From: Verrucomicrobiales bacterium
GTDB lineage: Bacteria; Verrucomicrobiota; Verrucomicrobiia; Verrucomicrobiales; DEV007
DNA: 64,000 nucleotides
Assembly: GCA_029213065.1 (NCBI GenBank)
Contig: JARGPH010000014.1
Location: 25,965-89,964, forward strand
Reading direction: 5' to 3'
Shown: positions 1-8,156 of the stretch, piece after piece
How positions within the stretch are numbered: the first letter of the stretch is position 1
Layout of the letters: every line of letters starts with the position of its first letter
Program-made: the position numbers and the translations under genes
Notes under the pieces: model-generated
Database searches by the model: none
Told to the model about the DNA's origin: nothing
Seen by the model: only the letters and a program-made list of their open reading frames with translations

Positions 1-1227
1 CTTCTCGGTGATGCCTACTTCGGTCAAGGGGAAATGGATGCGGGCTTCGCCGCTTATGAGCGTGTCAGGCCCTCGGCAGTGCGTTTTTTCGAGGAGGCAT
101 GGTTCAAAAAGGGGAATGCTTTCAAGTTGCTGGAAGAGTATGAGACGATGCGGACGCACTTCGAGGAGTTCGTTGCCACCTACCCTGACAGCAATCGAAT
201 GCCGGAGGCGGTCTACTGGGTCGGTTGGACCTATCTGAATGCGGATGAGCCTGAGAAAGCGCGGGAGATCTATTGGGAGGTGATCGAACAATACGGGAAC
301 GATCCGGAGCGCTACGGCGTCCTCGATGTCATTGCCGCGTTGCCGAAGGTTTATAAAGATGAAGGTGAAGAGGGGAAGGAGATCGTGCTCACGAAGCTTC
401 AGGTCATGAAGACGAGGGCGTCGATCGCGAAGGAGGCGACGCGGGCGGTCCGCGCCGGTTACGGGAAGTCGCTCATCGTCGGCAAAACGGAAACGGTGGT
501 TGGTTCGGATCTCGCGGTTCGTTCCGAGTTGCTCGATATTTTTAAATGGGTCGACCCGCAGAATCAGAACCCCGCGATCTCCGTGGCGATTGCCGAGGCA
601 CAGCTTGCGGCGGGAAACCTGACCACTGCAAAAAATCTTTTCACCGAGATTCGAAGGTGGCATCCGCGTGCGGTGCAGAAAGATCGCATCTACCGCGCTC
701 TCGGATCGATTGCGGCGACGGAGGGCGATACCGACAAGGCGATTGAGTTTTATGATAAGTTTGAACGCGAGGCGATTGCTTCGGCTCAGATGGGGGAAGT
801 GCGAATCGAAAAGGCTGGGATTCTCCGAGAGGTGGGGAAAACGCGGGAAGCCCTCGAAACACTGGAGTCGGTTCTCGAAACCGGTGGCGTCACCGCGCAG
901 ACCAAGGCGGGAGCGCTCTTTGATCTCGGGCAGACCTGTGTGGAGGCCGGAGACCTGAAGCGGGCAATTGTCTATTTTGAAAGGCTCTACGTCGCCTACG
1001 GAAAATTCAGCGAACTCAACGCGAAGGCTTATTGGGAACGCGGTAAGGCACTTGAGAGTCTCGACTTGAATCGTGAGGCGCTTGAAACCTACGAGGAGTT
1101 GGTCGGTCGTGCCGATCTGGAACGGTTCGAGGAAACGAAAAAGGCCGGAGAGAAAATTGCCCGGTTGAAAACGCTGCTGCCTCCAATCGAAGAACCCGAA
1201 ACGGAAAATGAGGAGGTCACGCTGTGA
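1..1227 (+). CDS. TPR-repeat protein, 5' end outside the window
   Basis: The reading frame is open from the first base, and the residues before the first internal ATG at 34 still look like TPR sequence (a GDAYFGQGEMDAGFAAYE stretch), so the true start lies upstream. The visible part has many tetratricopeptide-type helical pairs with A-x-Y/F and E/A-A-L/I patterns, for example GDTDKAIEFYDKFEREA, GDLKRAIVYFERLY and LNREALETYEEL, plus a charged tail. TPR proteins are scaffolds, often periplasmic when they travel with Tol or Exb genes (CpoB/YbgF-like). It is the first visible gene of a six-gene coupled operon: its stop overlaps the next start by 4 bases, and exbB/exbD-type genes follow. I infer a role as periplasmic scaffold of the Exb machine. 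Cellular location cannot be judged because the N-terminus is missing. Confidence 0.85.
   Translation, partial: LLGDAYFGQGEMDAGFAAYERVRPSAVRFFEEAWFKKGNAFKLLEEYETMRTHFEEFVATYPDSNRMPEAVYWVGWTYLNADEPEKAREIYWEVIEQYGNDPERYGVLDVIAALPKVYKDEGEEGKEIVLTKLQVMKTRASIAKEATRAVRAGYGKSLIVGKTETVVGSDLAVRSELLDIFKWVDPQNQNPAISVAIAEAQLAAGNLTTAKNLFTEIRRWHPRAVQKDRIYRALGSIAATEGDTDKAIEFYDKFEREAIASAQMGEVRIEKAGILREVGKTREALETLESVLETGGVTAQTKAGALFDLGQTCVEAGDLKRAIVYFERLYVAYGKFSELNAKAYWERGKALESLDLNREALETYEELVGRADLERFEETKKAGEKIARLKTLLPPIEEPETENEEVTL
1211..1216 (+). promoter_or_regulatory. Ribosome binding site AGGAGG
   Basis: A full AGGAGG lies 7 bases before the GTG at 1224 and supports that start. It sits inside the end of the preceding gene. 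Such a clear Shine-Dalgarno sequence is uncommon among the starts I inspected in this window. Confidence 0.75.
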
Positions 1228-2153
1228 AGACCCTGACGACGACCTTCCTCTCCCTGCTCCTCGCATCCCAGGCGAATGCTGAAGATGTGATTTATTTGAA
1301 GACGGGAGAGTCAGCGGTTTGCCGGATTGATGCGATCACGCCGAAGATCACGAATTTCACTTTGTTGAGTGATCCGGGGCCGGCGAAAGGATCGGCCCGC
1401 CGGACCGTGGCTACGGACCGGATCGACTATTTTGTATTCGGTTTCAAACCGGGAGAGGAAACGGTCTATCAGAACCGCAAAACGGAGAGTTCGGAGGTGT
1501 TGGAGAAATGGTGGAACACCTGGTTCGCTTATCTTGGTCGTCGGCGCTCCCGCACCGCCGCGTTCGGAAACGCATTCGGTCACGCGCTCCTTCGCGAGGA
1601 TCCTGCGATCCATGCAAAGCGGGCTCTTTCCATTTATGATCGGATCATCGCTAAAGCCTGGTCGGCGGAGGATGTCGCTGAGGCGAAGCAGGGGCGATTG
1701 AGGGCTCTGATGGCAATGGGGGATCTTGAAACGGCGACTCACGAGGCGCAGTTGCTTGCCGGTGAGACCGAGGATCCCGGCCTTCTCATCGAAGTGAAAT
1801 ACCTTCTCGCTCAGGCGGATTTTGAAACCCTGAAAGCGCTCGTCGAAGAGAATCCGAAATGGGAGGAAGACGATGAAGTGCGGCCGGAGAGAAACCGCCT
1901 TTACCACATCGTCGTTGACCAGTTGCTCTGGCCTCATCTCTTCCACGCGACCCGGGAGAACGAAGCGGCTCGCGGCCTTTTCGGTGTTGCCGGTGTCTAT
2001 CGCTTCGCGGGCGAGGAGGAACTCGCCCGGGCTGCCTGTGAGGATTTGATCCAGCTCTATCCCGAAACCGATTTCACTCCGGGAGCCGTTGCCTTTGTCG
2101 AACAAATTCAGTCTCAATCAGCACCTGACCCTCCGGAAAAAGAAAACCCATGA
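1224..2153 (+). CDS. Secreted helical-repeat protein of unknown function in the Exb operon
   Basis: A 309-residue protein starting at GTG behind AGGAGG, with a 4-base overlap to the upstream gene. Residues 1-19 form a signal peptide ending in ANA just before ED, so the protein is probably periplasmic. After it comes a beta-rich part (about 20-80) and then helical pairs that look TPR-like, for example IHAKRALSIYDRIIAKAW and EEELARAACEDLIQLYPET. I recognise no catalytic motif. Its stop overlaps the exbB start (ATGA), so translation of the two is probably coupled. I infer a periplasmic partner of the Exb complex; the family is not recognised. Confidence 0.7.
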   Translation: MKTLTTTFLSLLLASQANAEDVIYLKTGESAVCRIDAITPKITNFTLLSDPGPAKGSARRTVATDRIDYFVFGFKPGEETVYQNRKTESSEVLEKWWNTWFAYLGRRRSRTAAFGNAFGHALLREDPAIHAKRALSIYDRIIAKAWSAEDVAEAKQGRLRALMAMGDLETATHEAQLLAGETEDPGLLIEVKYLLAQADFETLKALVEENPKWEEDDEVRPERNRLYHIVVDQLLWPHLFHATRENEAARGLFGVAGVYRFAGEEELARAACEDLIQLYPETDFTPGAVAFVEQIQSQSAPDPPEKENP

Positions 2154-2971
2154 ACTCATATTACTCTCCACGCCGATTCACGGGAATTGGATTCTGCCTG
2201 ATCGCTTTTTGCGCAGCGCTCAGTTCGGTCTTTGCTGAGGATGCCGCCGATGCCGGTGTCATCGAGCAGAATGTTTCCGCCCTCGATCTTTATAACCAGG
2301 GGGGAAGCTTCATGCACATCCTGCTGGTCTGCTCGATCGGGACGATTGCGGTGGCGGTTTACTGTTTTGTTCAGATCAATCGGAAGCGAATGGCGCCTCC
2401 TGAAATGGTCGACCAGGTCAATCGGGCGATGGCGGCGAGGGATGTCGGGACTGCTTACAGTGTTTGTCAGGGCAATCCGAGCAGCTACGCGAAGGTGATG
2501 ACGGGTGCTTTGTTGAAAGTGAATTTCGAACGCGATCTTGCCAACAAAGCCAGCATGATGGATGCGGCAGCGGAAGGACTCGACGAGGAGGAACATCGTC
2601 AAATGGTCTGGGTGAACTACCTGAATATTTTCGCGACGCTTGCTCCGATGGTGGGATTGTTAGGGACGGTTTGGGGGATGATCGAGGCCTTTGACAAGTT
2701 GGCGACGACGAGTGGTGACGCGAAGCAACTCGCCGGTGGGATCAAGATCGCGATGGTGACGACAGCGGGTGGTCTCATTGTCGGTATCCCCGCGATGTTC
2801 TTTTACTTTTTCTTCCGCGACAAGTTGCAGGGTGTGATGACGACGGTGCAGAAGCACGCCAGCTTCGCGATCGATATTCTCTCGGGAGAGATCCGACTCG
2901 AAGGGGCCGTCCAGGAGGAAGTGGCTGCTGCGGAGGTGGCAGCGGAAAGCGAAGATTCAGCAGAAAGCTAA
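2150..2971 (+). CDS. exbB: MotA/TolQ/ExbB family proton-channel subunit
   Basis: A 273-residue protein. An N-terminal signal-like segment (to about residue 29, SSVFA/ED) precedes the first family membrane helix (about 54-74), a cytoplasmic helical region and two further helices. The signature block TLAPMVGLLGTVWGMIEAF is typical of TolQ/ExbB helix 2, and GGIKIAMVTTAGGLIVGIPAMF of helix 3. The family forms a pentameric proton channel that, with ExbD/TolR, turns proton-motive force into movement of a TonB- or TolA-type rod. A signal peptide before the first helix occurs in many Planctomycetes-Verrucomicrobia homologues. It starts inside the previous gene (ATGA) and sits 3 bases before exbD. The exb/tol naming is by family; the substrate system is not known. 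Confidence 0.9.
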   Translation: MNSYYSPRRFTGIGFCLIAFCAALSSVFAEDAADAGVIEQNVSALDLYNQGGSFMHILLVCSIGTIAVAVYCFVQINRKRMAPPEMVDQVNRAMAARDVGTAYSVCQGNPSSYAKVMTGALLKVNFERDLANKASMMDAAAEGLDEEEHRQMVWVNYLNIFATLAPMVGLLGTVWGMIEAFDKLATTSGDAKQLAGGIKIAMVTTAGGLIVGIPAMFFYFFFRDKLQGVMTTVQKHASFAIDILSGEIRLEGAVQEEVAAAEVAAESEDSAES

Positions 2972-2974
2972 TTC

Positions 2975-3385
2975 ATGGTGCGCCGCCGAAAGAGACCTTT
3001 GGACGAGGTGAGTTTTCAGATCACTCCGATGATCGATATGACTTTCCTTCTCCTGATCTTTTTCATGGTGACTCAGAAAATCACCGAACAGGAAATGAAT
3101 GTCCCGGTGAAGCTGCCGGTCGCTTTCAGTGCGGCTCCGCCACAGAAAACGGAGCGGGACATCATCAATATCGATGGAGAGGGAAACTATTACATCGGTG
3201 ATCGCATCGCCTCGAAAAAGGAGGTGCTCGCTCATCTCAAAGTGAAGTTCAAAGACTTCCCGCCGCTGCAGATTTATCTCCGGGCCGATCAGAATACTCC
3301 GTCGAAAAAGATTCGGGAGTTCGTGGAGATGGCGACGGAAGTGGGAGCGATCGATTTAATATTCGGCGTGTATGGAAAACAATAA
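2975..3385 (+). CDS. exbD: ExbD/TolR family protein 1
   Basis: A 136-residue protein with a short basic N-terminus (RRRKR), one membrane helix at about 19-34 and a periplasmic domain of about 100 residues. The proton-carrying aspartate of the family is present as D21 in ITPMIDMTFLLLIFFMV. It should pair with the ExbB encoded 3 bases upstream. The periplasmic part contains the family pattern of beta strands around IINIDGEGNYYI and IYLRADQ. Its stop lies before a 279-base spacer, whereas all other junctions of this operon overlap or nearly abut. Confidence 0.9.
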   Translation: MVRRRKRPLDEVSFQITPMIDMTFLLLIFFMVTQKITEQEMNVPVKLPVAFSAAPPQKTERDIINIDGEGNYYIGDRIASKKEVLAHLKVKFKDFPPLQIYLRADQNTPSKKIREFVEMATEVGAIDLIFGVYGKQ

Positions 3386-3664
3386 ACAGATGCGAGCGCT
3401 AACAAACAAAATGGATCCGATAACCGGGCCATTTCTCAGGGTAGGGGGAGGCGTCCCTGCCGACCCGGGCTGTCCGATGGAACGCTCGGATTTGGGCTCT
3501 GCTTCGCAACTGGTTGATCGGGTTTTTCGTTATCGTATCGGACCACGCGGCTCAGCGGGACGCTTCGCCCCACCTTTCAGTGGTTTTTGCACTCGCCACT
3601 CAATCAAGCGACGCTCAACAGGGTTGGGTGAAGGGCTTAACCCTATTGGATACGGATTCTACAA
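3386..3664 (+). other. 279-base spacer inside the Exb operon, possible dispersed repeat
   Basis: No convincing gene. The segment contains GTAGGGGGAGGCGTCCCTGCC near 3441-3461, which resembles a phrase I recall from dispersed repeats in Planctomycetes-Verrucomicrobia genomes; that is recollection, not a search. The ends show loosely inverted GGATCCGATAACC (about 3414) and GGATACGGATTC (about 3649), a weak hint of a small inserted element. Short open frames cross it, but their composition is arginine- and glycine-rich and unlike the neighbouring proteins. Confidence 0.4.
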
Positions 3665-4111
3665 ATGAGACGAGTGAGAAAAAGAAACCACCAGACGGTG
3701 GAGATGCAGATGGGGCCGATGATCGACATGGTCTTTCTTTTGCTCGTCTTTTTCATGGTCTCGGCGAAGCCCATCATTCCGGAAAGCGATATCCCGATGG
3801 GACTCCCGGGGCAGGTCTCCCAGGAGGAGGCGGTTGATATTCCCGATGAGGCGCGGGTCATCATCGAGCCGAATGGACAGATCGTTCTCAATGAGCAGCA
3901 GCTCGACACGCCGGGCGGAACCTCGTTGCCCGAATTGCGCGCGGTCCTGGTTCGGTTTCGTGTTTCGGCGGAGAACGCGGGGAGCGATGCGCTCGTGACC
4001 CTTGCGCCTCATGATTCTGTTCCGCATCAGCGACTCGTTGATGTGCTCAATGCCTGTGCCGAAGCCGGTATCACAGGTGTCACTTTAGCCGGAGCGACTG
4101 AGGAATCATGA
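3665..4111 (+). CDS. exbD: ExbD/TolR family protein 2
   Basis: A 148-residue second ExbD/TolR. Basic N-terminus (RRVRKRNH), one membrane helix at about 19-34 with the family aspartate D21 in MGPMIDMVFLLLVFFMV, then a periplasmic domain. Sequence differs clearly from the first copy, so the channel may carry two kinds of ExbD, as in other systems with paired exbD genes. Its stop overlaps the start of the next gene (ATGA at 4108). The 279-base gap before it is the only large gap in the operon. Confidence 0.9.
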   Translation: MRRVRKRNHQTVEMQMGPMIDMVFLLLVFFMVSAKPIIPESDIPMGLPGQVSQEEAVDIPDEARVIIEPNGQIVLNEQQLDTPGGTSLPELRAVLVRFRVSAENAGSDALVTLAPHDSVPHQRLVDVLNACAEAGITGVTLAGATEES

Positions 4112-5211
4112 GTGAAGTTTCTCTTTCCCTCGATCCGGAGACGCCTCCGCCGAAGCCGCCGAAAAAGAAGCGGACGAAACCGGGCTCGAGTGATCAGGAG
4201 AAAAGTCATCGTCGCGCTCTCATCAGTTCGATCATCATTGGCAGCGTTGTCGTGCATGTCATTGCATTAATTCTCTTCGGGCTCTGGACAGTGGCGCAAC
4301 ATTTCACGCGGCCGGAAGCGCGCTTTGAGATGAAGAAGGTCGTCAAGATTCCGCCGAAGACGCCCGAGCACAAAATGAACGTGGCCAAACACGAGGCGAT
4401 GACGCCGAAGCCGACTTTCAATGACAAGCTCATCAGCACGCGACCGATTGATTTCGCCCTGCCGGATTTGCCGCAGGTCGACATGGATCAAATGCTTCCG
4501 CTCGATCCGTCGGAGCTTATTTCGGATCAGGTGAGCAGTCTCGTCGGGAGCGCTGCGCTCGGTTCGGGGATGGGAACCGGGATGGGTGGCGGCGGAGGAA
4601 CCGGAAAAGGGATGAGCCTTTTCGGCGTGCCCGCCAACGGTGAGCGTATTCTCCTGCTCTTTGATGTCGCCATCAGTGTCGTGAACAAAGCGGAGGCTTC
4701 GGGAGTTCCCTTCGATAAGGTGAAAGAGGAAACGGTGAAGTTTGTCGACTCGCTGCCGATCAGCTCGCAGTTTTCGCTGATTCAGTTCACGGGGAATTAC
4801 ATGCAGTTCACCGATGAACTCATCGCGGCAACACCCGGAAACAAGAAACTGGCGAAACAATGGGTCGAGAAAAAATGGACCACTGCCGGGGGACTCAGTT
4901 CCGCCGCCGCCGGAGTCACGCAGAATTTTCGCGGCGTTATTGGCGTGTTAGAGCGGGGGCTTGAGATGCGTCCCGATGTCATCTTCATTATTTCCGATGC
5001 GAGTTTTAACTGGCGACCGGACGGGGGGAACGGTTATCCCGCAGTGCCTTATGATGAATTCAAGACGGTGATTAAGAAAATCGAAGAGGAATCGCGGGGC
5101 CGTGTGCCGATTCACATCTTCGCTTTTCAACCGCGCGATAAGGACGCCAAAGAGCTCGGTCGAATCATCCGGAAAACGGGCGGGGAGTTTGTGGAGTTGA
5201 AGGAAAAGTAA
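4108..5211 (+). CDS. TonB-like anchor fused to a von Willebrand A-like domain
   Basis: A 367-residue protein with TonB/TolA topology. Order: cytoplasmic Pro/Lys-rich tail (PPPKPPKKKR, 13-22), one membrane helix (about 38-60), a proline-containing periplasmic stretch, a glycine-rich hinge (about 152-169) and a C-terminal Rossmann-like domain (about 178-367). The membrane helix has S46-x3-H50, the spacing of the Ser/His pair that TonB uses to contact ExbB/ExbD. The last domain reads like a VWA fold: ERILLLFDVAIS, then a strand PDVIFIISDASF with D297, and a closing strand RVPIHIFAF. The metal site is degenerate: D186-x-A188-x-S190 instead of DxSxS. No TonB C-terminal domain is present. It is the last gene of the Exb operon. 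I infer that the ExbB/ExbD complex moves this protein; its target is unknown. Confidence 0.75.
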   Translation: MSEVSLSLDPETPPPKPPKKKRTKPGSSDQEKSHRRALISSIIIGSVVVHVIALILFGLWTVAQHFTRPEARFEMKKVVKIPPKTPEHKMNVAKHEAMTPKPTFNDKLISTRPIDFALPDLPQVDMDQMLPLDPSELISDQVSSLVGSAALGSGMGTGMGGGGGTGKGMSLFGVPANGERILLLFDVAISVVNKAEASGVPFDKVKEETVKFVDSLPISSQFSLIQFTGNYMQFTDELIAATPGNKKLAKQWVEKKWTTAGGLSSAAAGVTQNFRGVIGVLERGLEMRPDVIFIISDASFNWRPDGGNGYPAVPYDEFKTVIKKIEEESRGRVPIHIFAFQPRDKDAKELGRIIRKTGGEFVELKEK

Positions 5212-5349
5212 TAAAACTTTCTTTGATACCTGAGAAATGTCGTTTGATATGTGACTTTAACCTCCCGGCTATTGTCTGGAAAATTGCCCTCCTGTTGGCG
5301 GGCTGACAGACTGCTTTGAGCCACTTCTGAACTATATCTCCTTAACACT

Positions 5350-6537
5350 ATGAAAGACCAAATATTAGAAACACTCAATAATGCGCTTTCCAGCGTTCTT
5401 GGTGCCGCCGGCCCCTGGGTCCTTGCGTTGATTATCATCGTCATCGGTTACTTCGTTGCCAAGCTGATTGCCGGGCTCGTCCGAAAAGTTCTCTCGAAGA
5501 CGAGCTTCGATGACCGTCTTGCCAAATTGCTCGGACAGGACTGCGAGGGATGCGAGAAAGGGATCTCGAAGTTCGTGTTCTACCTTCTCATGCTTACCGT
5601 GGTGGTGTTTGCACTGAATTCTGCCGGTGAATCAGAAGCGGTTGAGCCGTTGCAAAACGTGATCACCCAGATTTTCGGATTCATCCCCAATCTGATTGCT
5701 GCTGCCGTGATCGGTTTTGTTGCATGGATCGTGGCAACACTTTTTAAGAATCTTCTCGTGGGACTTCTCTCCGCGACAAAGGTCGATGATCGTCTCGGAC
5801 TTGGTGAGAACAAGCCGATCACGAACAGCATCGGAATGGTTGCCTTTTTCGGTGTTATTCTTCTGATGCTTCCCACCGCACTCGGGGCCCTGAAGATGGA
5901 CGAGATTTCGGTTCCCATCAGCGAGATGATCGGAAAGATCTTCGATTATATCCCCTCCCTGTTCAGCGGTATTGTTCTCTTCGCGGTCGGTTACCTCGTC
6001 GCTTCCATCGTTCAAAAGGTGCTTGCGAATGTGCTCAGTTCAATCGGGCTCGACAGCCTTCCTGCCAAGCTTGGTTACAAGGGCGGTGATTTGATTGGAG
6101 GCCGACCTCTTTCTCTCGTGATCAGTTACGTGGCGATGGCGACGATTCTGGTTGTGATCGGTGCGCAGGCCATCTCCGCAATGAAGCTGGGTTTCATCTC
6201 CGATCTCGCTCAGGATTTTGTTCCCGGTTACTTCAAGATCCTTGCTGCGGTGATCATTTTCTGTATCGCGGTTTATGTTGCCAACATCGTTGGTCAGCTC
6301 ATTGAGCCGAAAAGTGAATTCTGGGCCAAGGTATCCCGCATCGCGATTCTTGTGTTTCTCGGAGCGGTTGCCCTTCAGAAGGCAAATATCTCAAGTCTCA
6401 CCAACGAGACTTTCCAGTTCGCGATCACTGCGACGATCATTGCTGCGGCCTTCGCTGCCGGTGTTGGTGGTGCGATTGCTCTCGGACTCGGAGGCCGTGA
6501 CCGTGCCAAAAGCCTTCTCGATAATTTGAAAGAGTAG
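5350..6537 (+). CDS. Mechanosensitive-channel-like protein with TM-helix repeats
   Basis: A 395-residue integral membrane protein with about four copies of a unit: long hydrophobic helix, basic/charged turn, then VDDRLG-like text. Examples are SFDDRLAKLLG (about 55-65), KVDDRLGLG (about 144-152) and GLDSLPAKLG (about 234-243). This is the 'conserved TM helix' repeat found in small-conductance mechanosensitive channel relatives. The beta-rich cytoplasmic MscS domain is absent, so gating may differ from MscS. It is monocistronic: 138 bases of upstream spacer without a clear promoter, and a strong terminator at 6568. A role in osmotic or ion homeostasis is inferred from the family only. Confidence 0.8.
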   Translation: MKDQILETLNNALSSVLGAAGPWVLALIIIVIGYFVAKLIAGLVRKVLSKTSFDDRLAKLLGQDCEGCEKGISKFVFYLLMLTVVVFALNSAGESEAVEPLQNVITQIFGFIPNLIAAAVIGFVAWIVATLFKNLLVGLLSATKVDDRLGLGENKPITNSIGMVAFFGVILLMLPTALGALKMDEISVPISEMIGKIFDYIPSLFSGIVLFAVGYLVASIVQKVLANVLSSIGLDSLPAKLGYKGGDLIGGRPLSLVISYVAMATILVVIGAQAISAMKLGFISDLAQDFVPGYFKILAAVIIFCIAVYVANIVGQLIEPKSEFWAKVSRIAILVFLGAVALQKANISSLTNETFQFAITATIIAAAFAAGVGGAIALGLGGRDRAKSLLDNLKE

Positions 6538-6567
6538 TCTCAATTATTTTAGAAATATTAACTAATT

Positions 6568-6601
6568 CAGGGTCTTCGGAACACCGGAGACCCTGTTTTT
6601 T
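6568..6601 (+). terminator. Intrinsic terminator after the channel gene
   Basis: A 12-bp stem (6568-6579 with 6584-6595, one G-U pair), a 4-base loop AACA, then six T. It ends the transcript of the channel gene. Confidence 0.93.
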
Positions 6602-6693
6602 GTCGCACAAATGCAAAATCGAGGTATTTTTGCACTTAGTAGAGTTTAAAACTTTTTCTTAACTCTTAGTTTTCCGTAATTTTTTAGAGTGAA

Positions 6694-7257
6694 ATGAACC
6701 CGAAGCACTTCCGTCTCGTCCTCCTACTGAGCGGTCTGGCCTTGATACTGACAGGCTGCAAGACCCGGAATACTCAGCCCATGCCGCAGGAGCCCGTTCC
6801 GGTTCCACCAGCGGGGTACGGCGAGGCACCGCCGGCAAACGGAGATGGTGGTATTCCGCTTCCTCCCGAGCAACAGGGCGGTCGATTCGGATACTCAGGC
6901 GACAACGCGGGCGCTCCTCCTGCGCCACCGAAACCGGCGGATCCACCCAAGCCGGGTGTCAGGGACGTGCGGGATATTGATCCTGCTGATTCTTCAGCAA
7001 GTGCTCCGGCGCCTCCGGAGAAGAAGCCTGAACCGAAGAAAACTCCAAGTTCTTCGGATATGCCCTATGCGAACCCGGTTCCGGGAAATCCGCTCGCAGT
7101 TACTTTGCCCGGAGCCAATTCCTCTCTCGGAAAAATTTCGATCGAAAAGTATGATTCTTCCATGAATCCAACCGGCGAGCCTCTCAAGCGGGGGACTCAG
7201 GTTCAAATTCCTGATCCCAACAACCCCGGGAAGAAGATTTTCTTCAAGGTTCCCTGA
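6694..7257 (+). CDS. Proline-rich lipoprotein of unknown function
   Basis: A 187-residue protein. Residues 1-22 are a lipoprotein signal peptide with lipobox LTGC (C22 is the lipidated cysteine). The mature chain is mostly low-complexity, rich in Pro, Lys and Asp (PPAPPKPADPPKP), and ends in a short, possibly folded segment (about 140-187) with KRGTQVQIPDPNNPGKKIFF. I recognise no domain. Its stop shares one base with the start of tyrA, so it is probably co-transcribed with the aromatic amino acid genes, though no functional link is obvious. Confidence 0.8.
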   Translation: MNPKHFRLVLLLSGLALILTGCKTRNTQPMPQEPVPVPPAGYGEAPPANGDGGIPLPPEQQGGRFGYSGDNAGAPPAPPKPADPPKPGVRDVRDIDPADSSASAPAPPEKKPEPKKTPSSSDMPYANPVPGNPLAVTLPGANSSLGKISIEKYDSSMNPTGEPLKRGTQVQIPDPNNPGKKIFFKVP

Positions 7258-8126
7258 TGTCTGAAAGCGAATTGCCTTTTCGCAGTGTCGCAGTGCTCGG
7301 GCCCGGATTGATCGGGGGATCGTTGGTCCTCGCGATTCATTCGCGCTGGCCCGATTGTGAATTGAGGTGCTGGGCCCGTCGCGAGGAAGCGGTCGTGTCG
7401 CTGCGTGAGCGGTTCGGCGATTCACTGACGGCTTCCACCTCTGTACCTGAAATCGTCGAAGGGGCGGAGTGCGTCATCCTCGCGATGCCGACGGGTTTCA
7501 TGGCCGGAGTGGTTGCTCAAATGACTCCGTTCCCGGATTCGCATGAGGTTGTTGTGACTGATGTAGGCAGCGTCAAAGGGCCGGTGCAGGAGGAGATAGG
7601 CGCAATGGTCTCCGCTCTTGGCGGTCATTTTGTGGGGAGTCATCCCATGGCCGGTTCAGAGAAAAGCGGTCTCGACCATGCCGACGGGGACCTGTTTGAG
7701 TCGGCGGCTGTGATCATGACCCCGGAAGCGGCCACTTCGGAAGCGCTTATCGATCGCCTCCAGCAGTTTTGGGAAGGCCTCGGGGCAATGGTCTCTGAGA
7801 TGTCCCCGGAGGCTCATGATGAACTCGTAGCGAGAATCAGTCACCTTCCTCACCTCGTTGCGGCGGCACTGGTGCGGTCGATGCTTAAAGAAAATCCCGG
7901 GGCGGCAAAGTATTCAGGGGGCGGTTTTCGTGATACGACCCGCGTTGCCGGAGGGCTCGAGTCAATGTGGACCGGGATACTCGCGGACAATCACGAAGCG
8001 GTTTCAGGACAACTTAGCTCATTGATTTCCGAGTTGGAATCGTGGAAGGTGGCGCTCGATACGCTTGACCGGGAGCAGCTCCATCGCTTTCTGTCCGAAG
8101 CTCGCGAGCTTCGGGAAACCCTCTAA
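7257..8126 (+). CDS. tyrA: Prephenate/arogenate dehydrogenase
   Basis: A 289-residue enzyme of tyrosine biosynthesis that oxidatively decarboxylates prephenate (or arogenate) with NAD(P). The N-terminal nucleotide-binding motif is VAVLGPGLIGGS (11-22). Downstream come VVVTDVGSVKGPV, the family signature VGSHPMAGSEKSG (about 126-138) with the substrate-region histidine, and the helical C-terminal domain with ISHLPHLVAAALV and GGGFRDTTRVAGG. No chorismate mutase or ACT domain is attached, and the length is normal for the core enzyme. It lies 30 bases before aroA, an earlier step of the same pathway. Prephenate versus arogenate preference cannot be read from the sequence. Confidence 0.93.
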   Translation: MSESELPFRSVAVLGPGLIGGSLVLAIHSRWPDCELRCWARREEAVVSLRERFGDSLTASTSVPEIVEGAECVILAMPTGFMAGVVAQMTPFPDSHEVVVTDVGSVKGPVQEEIGAMVSALGGHFVGSHPMAGSEKSGLDHADGDLFESAAVIMTPEAATSEALIDRLQQFWEGLGAMVSEMSPEAHDELVARISHLPHLVAAALVRSMLKENPGAAKYSGGGFRDTTRVAGGLESMWTGILADNHEAVSGQLSSLISELESWKVALDTLDREQLHRFLSEARELRETL

Positions 8127-8156
8127 TTTAGATCCTTTTTTAATTATTCTTCTATC

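Noticed and set aside
1311..2117. A 268-codon minus-strand open frame
   Set aside because: It is antisense to the secreted helical-repeat gene, which has a good start site, overlaps with neighbours and a signal peptide. No support for the antisense protein.
3372..3837. Two overlapping small open frames in the exbD spacer
   Set aside because: Composition is unlike neighbouring proteins, starts overlap exbD and one runs into the second exbD in another frame. They look accidental.
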